Source of the DNA: an uncultured Lachnospiraceae bacterium
GTDB taxonomy: Bacteria; Bacillota; Clostridia; Lachnospirales; Lachnospiraceae
DNA: 7,122 bases
Reading direction: 5' to 3'
NCBI GenBank assembly: GCA_947175775.1
Contig: CAMWNY010000120.1
Location: 1-7,122, forward strand
Shown here: positions 1 through 5,483 of the stretch, one piece after another
How positions within the stretch are numbered: position 1 is the stretch's first letter
How the letters are laid out: every line of letters starts with the position of its first letter
Notes under the pieces: model-generated
Databases searched by the model: none
The model's input: only the letters and a program-made list of their open reading frames with translations
Told to the model about the DNA's origin: nothing
Made by a program: the position numbers and the translations under genes

Positions 1-4
1 ATAT

Positions 5-55
5 GGTTGCTAAAGCAACCGCGCTCCGGCGCGAGAGTCCGGCGAGCCGGACTCT
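5..55. repeat. Cluster of three short GC-rich hairpins, palindromic repeat-like
   Basis: Three inverted repeats lie end to end. The first has arms GGTTGC (5-10) and GCAACC (15-20) around TAAA. The second has arms GCGC (21-24) and GCGC (29-32) around TCCG. The third has perfect 10-bp arms AGAGTCCGGC (34-43) and GCCGGACTCT (46-55), which fold with a CGAG tetraloop. No run of T follows the last arm (GTTTATTAG), so it is not a standard intrinsic terminator. The density of stems suggests a REP-like intergenic element or the processed 3' end of an upstream transcript. That role is inferred; the pairing is seen directly. Confidence 0.6.
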
Positions 56-98
56 GTTTATTAGGGCAGTCTTTGGGAACAGGATAGCAGGGATTGAT

Positions 99-662
99 AT
101 GAGCCAGTTAGATAAAAACATTGCTGATAATTTGAAAAGAATACGAAAATCCAAAAATATGAGCCTTGATATGCTCGCAGCCAAAACAGGTGTAAGCAAA
201 AGCATGCTTGGACAGATTGAACGGGGGGAATCCAATCCTACTGTGGCGACGATAGAAAAGATTGTAGAAGGAATTAAGGTTTCTTTTGAGGATTTGATTT
301 ATCAAAAGACGAAGTCTGTCATGATTATAGACAATGAAAAACAGCCTGTCTATAAATCACAGGATGGTGCATATCAGATTCGGGTGCTTTTTCCGTATGA
401 ACGGCACGGGAACTTTGAAATTTATGAGGTCACGGTTGAGCCGGGGGAGGACTGTGACTGCTTTGTAAAAGATGAAGAGGGATGTGAGTATATTATGGTG
501 GTGCAAGGGGTACTTACACTTGGAACAGAGGAGGGTACGTATGAGGTGGCATCAAACCATGCAGTGAGGCTTGGTGCAATGCAGCAGCACAGTTACCATA
601 ACAAAGGCACACAGAAGCTTATTTTAAATATCTTTATTTCCTATGGGGCGTTGGTGTATTAA
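99..662 (+). CDS. XRE-family transcriptional regulator with C-terminal cupin domain
   Basis: This 187-residue protein has the two-domain layout of XRE/cupin regulators: a DNA-binding helix-turn-helix and a small-molecule or oligomerisation cupin barrel. The HTH_3 domain covers about residues 5-65. Its recognition region is around residues 22-44, including GVSKSMLGQIERGESNPT, a classic XRE signature. The cupin covers about residues 105-182, with EYIMVVQG and a second motif ending HSYHN. The HxH metal ligands usual in the first cupin motif are absent. I chose the ATG at 99 because the HTH begins right after it and AGGGA (90-94) lies upstream at workable spacing. The open frame extends back to an ATG at 3, but that extension is encoded by the hairpin cluster and looks spurious. 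It is probably monocistronic, since a terminator follows immediately. The target genes and ligand cannot be told from the sequence. Confidence 0.9.
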   Translation: MSQLDKNIADNLKRIRKSKNMSLDMLAAKTGVSKSMLGQIERGESNPTVATIEKIVEGIKVSFEDLIYQKTKSVMIIDNEKQPVYKSQDGAYQIRVLFPYERHGNFEIYEVTVEPGEDCDCFVKDEEGCEYIMVVQGVLTLGTEEGTYEVASNHAVRLGAMQQHSYHNKGTQKLILNIFISYGALVY

Positions 663-680
663 AAACACCGACGCCTTTTT
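647..680 (+). terminator. Intrinsic terminator of the XRE/cupin gene, overlapping its stop codon
   Basis: Arms GGCGTTGGTGT (647-657) and ACACCGACGCC (665-675) pair over 11 bp with one G-T wobble, around a 7-base loop that contains the TAA stop (660-662). TTTTT follows at 676-680. The upstream arm is coding sequence for the last residues of the protein. Confidence 0.9.
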
Positions 681-701
681 GCGACGTACTTGCGTTTGGT
701 C

Positions 702-730
702 TTTACATTATATAAAAAGACTGTTAAGAT
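702..730 (+). promoter_or_regulatory. Predicted sigma-A promoter for the M23 peptidase gene
   Basis: A -35 box TTTACA (702-707) and a -10 box TAAGAT (725-730) are separated by 17 bp. TG at 722-723 gives an extended -10. It lies just downstream of the preceding terminator and about 70 bases before the start at 803, leaving a 5' UTR of roughly 65 bases with no clear structure. Confidence 0.6.
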
Positions 731-802
731 GTGTTTATGAAATGAAATTTAAAATCGAATATATGTTTGAAATTGGAATAAAATCGGAGAATTAATATAC
801 AC

Positions 803-2386
803 ATGAAAAAAACGCAATATTATTATAGAAGATTTAAGCTTTGCTGTATCGAGGCAGCAATCATTACGATAGCAGTATGCGCTTTTTTGCTGCCCTCTTT
901 TGAAGTAATACAGCGGACAGGCGATAATTACTTTACGGTGAGCATTAATGGCACGCAGGTAGGAAGGCTGGGATCCGTGGAAAAGCTCGATAGAATGCTT
1001 GCGGCTGCGAGAAAGCAGGTAGCCAAAGATGCGGATGGCGACGACCTTGTATTTATGGATTTGGACATTGAAACGGTAGGAAAAGAGCGTGTGTTTGGAT
1101 GTATTGACGATGATGCGTCTGTAATTGAAAATATGACAGAGATCATGAAGAATAATATCAGAAGCACGCTTCACCGGTCATATACTGTAAAAATTAACGA
1201 AACTTCTGTGAATTTGGGTTCATATAAGGAAGTACATGAGCTTTTGGAGCAGGCGCTTTCGCCGTACGATACAAACAAGGAATATCAGGTAGAGCTTGCA
1301 CTTGACAGTCAAAGAGAGGTGAATGTGCTTGAAGCGGTGGTGACTTCCAAGGAGGAGCTGCACGAGGAGCTGGCGCAGAGTTTTGAGAAATCGGCGGGAA
1401 TTGAAGCGGAATTTGAAAAAATGTTTCAGGAAATAGAACCTGCCATTGAAAAAGACTTTGAAGATTACAATTTGGGATTGATTGACATAAACTATGCTGA
1501 TAAAATAGAAGTAGTCGAAGCTTACTTAATGGAGGATGAGCTGTGTACAGTGGAGGAAGCGGTAAACCTTGTGACAAAGGAGCAGGAAACGCAAGTTATC
1601 TATAAGGTTGTGGCTGGTGATACGCTTTCCCAAATCTGTCTGACTAACAATATTCCGATGGACGAACTGATAGAAATCAATGACGCGTTGGAGGACGAAA
1701 ACACCATGATACGCGTGGATCAGGAGCTGGTTATTACAGTTCCGGAACCGGACCTTTCCATTATATGGAAAGAAGAGCAGGTCTACACGGAAGATTATGA
1801 GGCACAGGTGCAGTATATTCCCAATGATGACTGGTATACGACACAGAGCGTAACCTTGCAGGAGCCGTCAGCGGGACGGCGAAAGGTTGCTGCCGTGATT
1901 GAATATGAAAATGGGCAGGAAATCGGACGGGAAATATTGAAGGAACAGGTTTACGCTGAAGCAGTGCCGAAAATCGTAGAACGCGGCACGAAGATACCGC
2001 CGACTTATATTAAGCCGATTTCAGGCGGAAGGCTCAGTTCCGGATTTGGTGCAAGAAGCGCACCGACAAAGGGTGCAAGCACAAACCATAAGGGTATTGA
2101 CTGGGCAGTGCCAATCGGAACTTCCGTTGTTGCATCGAACACAGGTACGGTTGCGTTTGCGGGCTGGGCGAGCGGATATGGATATGCTGTTTATATCAAT
2201 CATGCTGATGGCAGACAGACGCGGTACGGACATTTGAGCAAGGTACTTGTAAAGACAGGACAGAGCGTATCGCAGGGCGAGCGCATTGCGCTTAGCGGCA
2301 ATACGGGACGAAGCACGGGACCGCATGTACACTTTGAGATTCGCATTGGCGGCAGCGCGGTGAATCCGTTAAAATACCTGAATTAG
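803..2386 (+). CDS. Membrane-anchored M23 metallo-endopeptidase with LysM and G5 domains
   Basis: This 527-residue protein is a predicted peptidoglycan peptide-crosslink hydrolase of the LytM/lysostaphin type. Residues 14-33 form one hydrophobic segment after a basic N-terminus, so it is probably anchored with the rest outside. Residues 43-156 hold two similar segments (YFTVSINGTQVGRLGS and SYTVKINETSVNLGS, each followed by a helix). A LysM domain covers about 266-313 (YKVVAGDTLSQI), a G5 domain about 325-397, and the M23 domain about 406-527. The M23 residues expected from the family are all present: zinc ligands H429 and D433 (HKGID) and H510 (HVH), with catalytic-site H477 (GHLS) and H508. 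It is therefore probably active rather than a degenerate LytM regulator. GGAGA (786-790) lies 12 bases before the ATG. LysM and G5 suggest binding to wall glycans. The exact bond cut and any role in growth, division or sporulation cannot be told here. Confidence 0.92.
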   Translation: MKKTQYYYRRFKLCCIEAAIITIAVCAFLLPSFEVIQRTGDNYFTVSINGTQVGRLGSVEKLDRMLAAARKQVAKDADGDDLVFMDLDIETVGKERVFGCIDDDASVIENMTEIMKNNIRSTLHRSYTVKINETSVNLGSYKEVHELLEQALSPYDTNKEYQVELALDSQREVNVLEAVVTSKEELHEELAQSFEKSAGIEAEFEKMFQEIEPAIEKDFEDYNLGLIDINYADKIEVVEAYLMEDELCTVEEAVNLVTKEQETQVIYKVVAGDTLSQICLTNNIPMDELIEINDALEDENTMIRVDQELVITVPEPDLSIIWKEEQVYTEDYEAQVQYIPNDDWYTTQSVTLQEPSAGRRKVAAVIEYENGQEIGREILKEQVYAEAVPKIVERGTKIPPTYIKPISGGRLSSGFGARSAPTKGASTNHKGIDWAVPIGTSVVASNTGTVAFAGWASGYGYAVYINHADGRQTRYGHLSKVLVKTGQSVSQGERIALSGNTGRSTGPHVHFEIRIGGSAVNPLKYLN

Positions 2387-2439
2387 TGAATATGCATAAA
2401 AAAATACGTGATTTTTAATAATTTCCGATATTCTTTGGA

Positions 2440-2468
2440 TTTACAAATGTTTAGAAATGGTATATAAT
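2440..2468 (+). promoter_or_regulatory. Predicted strong sigma-A promoter for murA
   Basis: A -35 box TTTACA (2440-2445) and a perfect -10 box TATAAT (2463-2468) are separated by exactly 17 bp, in an AT-rich gap. Transcription should start near 2475, giving a 5' UTR of about 53 bases. This indicates that murA has its own promoter and does not depend on the upstream peptidase gene. Confidence 0.82.
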
Positions 2469-2517
2469 CGGATTTTGGTAATATTTTAGTGATAAGTATT
2501 TATGAGTGATATAGTGT

Positions 2518-2524
2518 GAGGTGG
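2518..2524 (+). promoter_or_regulatory. murA ribosome binding site, decides the ATG start
   Basis: GAGGTGG lies 3 bases before the ATG at 2528, and its GAGG core is 6 bases away. An in-frame GTG at 2516 overlaps this site and so cannot use it. MurA homologues also normally start near the residues M-E-x-x-x-I-x-G-G, which begin at this ATG. Confidence 0.75.
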
Positions 2525-2527
2525 ACG

Positions 2528-3820
2528 ATGGAACAGTACGCAATTAAGGGGGGCAATCCCCTTGTTGGAGAGGTTGAAATCGGTGGCGCAAAAAATGCAG
2601 CTTTAGGCGTACTTGCCGCGGCAATCATGACCGATGACATGACGGTTATTGAAAATCTGCCGGACGTAAGAGACATCAATGTACTTCTTCAGGCGATGGA
2701 AAGTATCGGCGTTATCATATACAGATCAGAGAGACATACAGTAAGAATCAATGCTTCCATGATTTCGGGGCTTGTTATTGAGAACGATTATATCAAGAAA
2801 ATCAGGGCATCCTATTATTTGCTGGGGGCACTGCTAGGAAAATATAAGCATGCAGAAGTGGCGCTTCCCGGCGGCTGTAATATTGGCAGCAGGAAGATTG
2901 ACCTTCATATTAAGGGCTTTAAAGCGCTTGGGGCGCAAGTAAAGATTGAGCATGGTTTGATTATTGCGGATGCGAAAGTTTTAAAAGGCGCGCATATTTA
3001 TTTGGATACGGTCTCAGTTGGCGCAACAATCAACATTATGCTTGCCGCAGTGCTTGCGGAGGGAAAGACCGTGATTGAAAACGCGGCGAAAGAACCGCAT
3101 GTGGTAGATGTGGCAAACTTTTTGAATTCCCTTGGCGCAAATGTTAAAGGTGCGGGGACGGATGTCATCCGGATTTCCGGTGTGAAAAAGCTGCACGGCT
3201 CAGATTATTCAATTATTCCAGACCAAATTGAGGCGGGAACATTTATGTTCGGAGCCGCGATTACAAAGGGCGATGTAACAGTGAAAAATGTGATACCAAA
3301 GCATTTGGAGTCCACGACGGCAAAACTTATTGAGATGGGGTGCCAGGTAGAGGAGTCTGATGATGCGGTGCGCGTTGTGGCATCAAAACGCCTTGAGAGC
3401 ACACATGTGAAGACGCTTCCGTATCCTGGATTTCCGACGGATATGCAGCCGCAGATTACAGTATCGCTTGCACTTGGAAAGGGCACAAGCATCGTGACGG
3501 AGAGTGTTTTTGACAACCGTTTTAAATATGTGGATGAGCTTGCAAAGATGGGGTCTAATATTAAGGTTGAGGGAAATACAGCGATTATAGAGGGCATAGA
3601 CAAGTTTACGAGTGCGAATCTGACAGCTCCCGATTTGCGTGCAGGCGCAGCGCTTGTGCTGGCGTGTCTGACGGCAGAGGGTTTCAGTACGGTGGAAGAT
3701 ATTAAATATATCGAACGCGGATATGAAGATTTTGACGTAAAACTGCAAAAACTGGGTGCGCAGATTGCGAAAGTGGATTCGGATAAAGAACTTCAGAAGT
3801 TTAAACTCAAAGTTGGCTAA
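2528..3820 (+). CDS. murA: UDP-N-acetylglucosamine 1-carboxyvinyltransferase (MurA, MurAB/MurZ type)
   Basis: This cytoplasmic enzyme transfers enolpyruvate from phosphoenolpyruvate to UDP-GlcNAc, the first committed step of peptidoglycan precursor synthesis. At 430 residues it is full length. Visible hallmarks are GGAKNAAL with K22, the active-site loop LPGGCNIGSRKID with catalytic C117, GFPTD with D305, PDLRAG with D369 and R371, and ERGYE with R397. These match the Escherichia coli residues in kind and nearly in number. The active-site Cys, rather than Asp, is the form that fosfomycin can alkylate. Stretches such as RASYYL, VSVGATINIMLAAVLAEGKT and IPDQIEAGTFM resemble Bacillus subtilis MurAB more than MurAA, from recalled sequences and not an alignment. 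Bacillota commonly have two MurA paralogues, so a second copy elsewhere is likely. It has its own promoter. No convincing terminator follows, so some read-through into the metK leader is possible. Confidence 0.96.
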   Translation: MEQYAIKGGNPLVGEVEIGGAKNAALGVLAAAIMTDDMTVIENLPDVRDINVLLQAMESIGVIIYRSERHTVRINASMISGLVIENDYIKKIRASYYLLGALLGKYKHAEVALPGGCNIGSRKIDLHIKGFKALGAQVKIEHGLIIADAKVLKGAHIYLDTVSVGATINIMLAAVLAEGKTVIENAAKEPHVVDVANFLNSLGANVKGAGTDVIRISGVKKLHGSDYSIIPDQIEAGTFMFGAAITKGDVTVKNVIPKHLESTTAKLIEMGCQVEESDDAVRVVASKRLESTHVKTLPYPGFPTDMQPQITVSLALGKGTSIVTESVFDNRFKYVDELAKMGSNIKVEGNTAIIEGIDKFTSANLTAPDLRAGAALVLACLTAEGFSTVEDIKYIERGYEDFDVKLQKLGAQIAKVDSDKELQKFKLKVG

Positions 3821-3842
3821 GAGGATGATAAAAATTCCTCAA

Positions 3843-3873
3843 ATAGCAGTTGACAAGTGTGCAATCCTGCTAT
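3843..3873. promoter_or_regulatory. Perfect 7-bp inverted repeat bracketing the metK promoter, possible operator
   Basis: ATAGCAG (3843-3849) and CTGCTAT (3867-3873) are exact reverse complements, separated by 17 bp. The left half-site ends directly at the -35 box and the right one overlaps the -10 box. A repressor dimer bound here would block RNA polymerase. No regulator is identified, and a 7-bp match can arise by chance. Confidence 0.3.
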
Positions 3874-3878
3874 AAGAT
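3850..3878 (+). promoter_or_regulatory. Predicted sigma-A promoter for the riboswitch-metK transcript
   Basis: A consensus -35 box TTGACA (3850-3855) is followed after 17 bp by TAAGAT (3873-3878); the overlapping TATAAG (3871-3876) would give 15 bp. Either choice starts RNA near 3884, about 30 bases before the riboswitch, which is where an S-box leader promoter is expected. Confidence 0.75.
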
Positions 3879-3916
3879 GTAGATGATATGAAAATTCAAT
3901 ATTGAACGAATACTAA

Positions 3917-4047
3917 TCTCTTATTCAGAGTGGTGGAGGTACAAAGGACCTGTGAAGCTACGGCAACCCCGTTATTTGGAGCGGAAGGTGCCAACCTGAG
4001 CGAGTTACTGTTTACATGAAAATGGCGATAGTTCGAACAATAAGAGG
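3917..4047 (+). promoter_or_regulatory. SAM-I (S-box) riboswitch aptamer controlling metK
   Basis: The conserved S-box core is plain: CAGAGTGGTGGAGG, then ACCTGTGAAGC, CGGCAACC and AAGGTGCCAA in order. P1 pairs CTCTTATT (3918-3925) with AATAAGAG (4039-4046), plus a closing wobble at 3917/4047. P2 includes AGGT (3937-3940) with ACCT (3948-3951). P3 pairs ACC and CCG (3966-3971) with CGG and GGT (3982-3989). P4 is wobble-rich, 4002-4012 with 4024-4034. The family binds S-adenosylmethionine, and P1 formation is stabilised by SAM. Its position before metK, the SAM synthetase gene, makes it an end-product feedback control. The switch works through the antiterminator 4039-4049 with 4072-4082 and the terminator at 4073-4104. 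Confidence 0.97.
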
Positions 4048-4072
4048 ATTTGATTATCGGTAAACAATCACA

Positions 4073-4104
4073 TCCGCTTATTCAGACGAATAGGCGGACT
4101 TTTT
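4073..4104 (+). terminator. SAM-controlled intrinsic terminator of the S-box expression platform
   Basis: TCCGCTTATTC (4073-4083) pairs with GAATAGGCGGA (4088-4098) over 11 bp with one G-T wobble, around an AGAC loop. TTTTT follows at 4100-4104. The competing antiterminator pairs AATAAGAGGAT (4039-4049) with ATCCGCTTATT (4072-4082), 10 of 11 positions matched. High SAM locks 4039-4046 into P1, frees the terminator arm and stops transcription. Low SAM allows the antiterminator to form and metK to be read. Confidence 0.93.
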
Positions 4105-4180
4105 ATGCACACGGGCGCCCAAAGGAAATATGTCATCAAACCGATAAATCGGTTCGCTGGCGGGCGCCCAGTGCATTTTT
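4105..4180 (+). other. Second terminator-like hairpin in the metK leader, after the riboswitch
   Basis: ATGCAC (4105-4110) pairs with GTGCAT (4171-4176). After a small AC/A bulge, GGGCGCCC (4113-4120) pairs with a second GGGCGCCC (4162-4169), giving 14 bp in all. The remaining T run is 4177-4180. The 41-base interior holds a further hairpin, ACCGA (4140-4144) with TCGGT (4149-4153). The structure sits between the S-box terminator and the metK ribosome binding site. Its large loop is unlike a typical terminator. It could be a second attenuator, a 5' UTR stabiliser, or a small inserted palindromic element. The stems are seen; the role is unknown. Confidence 0.65.
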
Positions 4181-4192
4181 CCACAGAAAAAC

Positions 4193-4199
4193 AAGGAGG
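4193..4199 (+). promoter_or_regulatory. metK ribosome binding site, decides the ATG start
   Basis: AAGGAGG is a near-perfect Shine-Dalgarno sequence, 7 bases before the ATG at 4207. It selects this start over the in-frame ATG at 4105, which would add 34 residues encoded by leader hairpin sequence. Confidence 0.9.
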
Positions 4200-4206
4200 A
4201 TATATA

Positions 4207-5412
4207 ATGGAAAAACTTTTATTTACTTCGGAATCCGTAACAGAAGGGCATCCTGATAAGGTATGTGATGCCATTTCTGACGCAATTCTTGATGCGCTTA
4301 TGGAGCAGGATCCAATGAGCCGTGTTGCCTGTGAGACAGCGACATGTACAGGCTTTGTGCTTGTAACAGGAGAGATTACAACAAAGGCATACGTAGACAT
4401 ACCCAAGATTGTGCGTGATACGGTAAAGGAAATCGGTTACAATAAATCAGAATACGGATTTGACGGAAATACGTGCGCTGTTTTTACGGCAATTGATGAG
4501 CAGTCGGGCGATATTGCGATGGGTGTGGACAAGGCTTTGGAGGCAAAGCTGTCTAACGATAATTCAGAAAACACGATGAGCGATGCCCAAATTGAGGCAA
4601 TCGGTGCAGGTGACCAGGGCATGATGTTTGGTTATGCGACGAATGAGACAGAGGAATACATGCCATACCCGATTTCCCTTGCACATAAGCTTGCATTGCA
4701 GCTGACCAAGGTGCGCAAGGATGGTACCTTGAAGTATTTAAGACCTGACGGAAAGACGCAGGTGTCCGTAGAGTATGATGAGAATGGAAAGCCTAAGAGA
4801 CTTGAAGCAGTGGTTCTCTCGACACAGCATGATGACGACGTAACGCAGGAACAGATTCATGAGGATATCAAAAAGCATGTGTTTGACGTAATTCTTCCCA
4901 AGGAGCTTATTGATGCGGATACAAAGTTCTTCATCAATCCGACAGGACGTTTTGTAATCGGCGGACCGCATGGCGATGCAGGACTTACGGGACGTAAGAT
5001 TATTGTGGACACTTATGGCGGATATGCGCGTCACGGCGGCGGAGCATTCTCGGGAAAAGACTGTACGAAGGTGGACAGAAGCGCTGCATATGCGGCAAGA
5101 TATGTAGCAAAGAATATTGTAGCGGCAGGGCTTGCAGAGAAGTGCGAGATACAGCTTTCTTATGCAATCGGTGTTGCACAGCCGACTTCTGTCAATGTGG
5201 ACACATTTGGCACAGGGAAGCTCGGCAATGAAAAACTGGTTGAGATTGTACGTGAGAATTTTGACCTGCGTCCGGCAGGAATCATTAAGACGCTTAATTT
5301 AAGAAGACCGATTTATAAGCAGACAGCGGCTTATGGACATTTTGGCAGAAATGACCTTGATCTTCCGTGGGAGAAATTGGATAAGGCGGATGTGCTGAAG
5401 AAGTATCTATAG
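4207..5412 (+). CDS. metK: S-adenosylmethionine synthetase (methionine adenosyltransferase)
   Basis: MetK condenses methionine with ATP to make S-adenosylmethionine, releasing phosphate and pyrophosphate. It is a cytoplasmic enzyme, usually tetrameric and dependent on Mg and K ions. The 401-residue protein has the usual bacterial length. It starts with LLFTSESVTEGHPDK, in which H15 and D17 are the expected catalytic and metal residues. It carries the two MetK signatures, GAGDQGMMFGYA (133-144) and GGGAFSGKDCTKVDRSAAY (277-295), plus INPTGRFVIGGPHGDAGLTG (243-262). The C-terminus (LDLPWEKLDKADVLKKYL) is intact. The gene is transcribed through the S-box leader, so its product represses it at the RNA level. 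A hairpin follows at 5426, making it probably monocistronic. No oddity is visible in the protein. Confidence 0.98.
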   Translation: MEKLLFTSESVTEGHPDKVCDAISDAILDALMEQDPMSRVACETATCTGFVLVTGEITTKAYVDIPKIVRDTVKEIGYNKSEYGFDGNTCAVFTAIDEQSGDIAMGVDKALEAKLSNDNSENTMSDAQIEAIGAGDQGMMFGYATNETEEYMPYPISLAHKLALQLTKVRKDGTLKYLRPDGKTQVSVEYDENGKPKRLEAVVLSTQHDDDVTQEQIHEDIKKHVFDVILPKELIDADTKFFINPTGRFVIGGPHGDAGLTGRKIIVDTYGGYARHGGGAFSGKDCTKVDRSAAYAARYVAKNIVAAGLAEKCEIQLSYAIGVAQPTSVNVDTFGTGKLGNEKLVEIVRENFDLRPAGIIKTLNLRRPIYKQTAAYGHFGRNDLDLPWEKLDKADVLKKYL

Positions 5413-5425
5413 TATTGTTGATAAC

Positions 5426-5457
5426 AGAGAGGCAGTTTTTTAGATCTGCCTCTTTAT
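5426..5457 (+). terminator. Probable intrinsic terminator after metK
   Basis: AGAGGCAG (5428-5435) pairs perfectly with CTGCCTCT (5446-5453), and the stem extends two pairs outward with one wobble. The loop is 10 bases. Only TTT followed by ATA comes after it, a poor T run, so termination may be partial and the downstream two-component genes may receive some read-through. Confidence 0.7.
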
Positions 5458-5483
5458 ACATGTGGTAAAGGAGACTTGCGCAT

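Noticed and set aside
3..98. In-frame upstream ATG at 3 adding 32 residues to the XRE regulator
   Set aside because: The added residues are encoded by the hairpin cluster and look unlike an HTH protein start. The XRE domain begins immediately after the ATG at 99, which has a plausible ribosome binding site.
1194..1577. Open frame of 127 codons on the minus strand inside the M23 gene, and similar antisense frames across the window
   Set aside because: They overlap genes with clear domain evidence, their translations show no recognisable motifs, and they lack their own promoters or binding sites.
2398..2416. AAAAAT/ATTTTT hairpin after the M23 gene as a terminator
   Set aside because: The 6-bp stem is all A-T with no GC clamp, too weak to call an intrinsic terminator.
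2516..2527. GTG at 2516 as the murA start
   Set aside because: It overlaps the Shine-Dalgarno sequence of the ATG at 2528, has no site of its own, and adds residues not typical of MurA.
3821..3840. GAGGA/TCCTC hairpin after murA as a terminator
   Set aside because: The stem is only 5 bp with a 10-base loop and is followed by AAATAG instead of a T run.
4105..4206. 34-residue N-terminal extension of MetK from an ATG at 4105
   Set aside because: The canonical MetK N-terminus begins at 4207 behind a near-perfect AAGGAGG. AGGCGG before 4105 resembles a binding site but is the 3' arm of the riboswitch terminator, and the extension is translated leader hairpin.
5418..5446. TTGATA - 17 bp - TAGATC as a promoter for the response regulator
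   Set aside because: The -10 match is poor and the boxes overlap the metK terminator hairpin. It cannot be excluded, but it is not strong enough to annotate.
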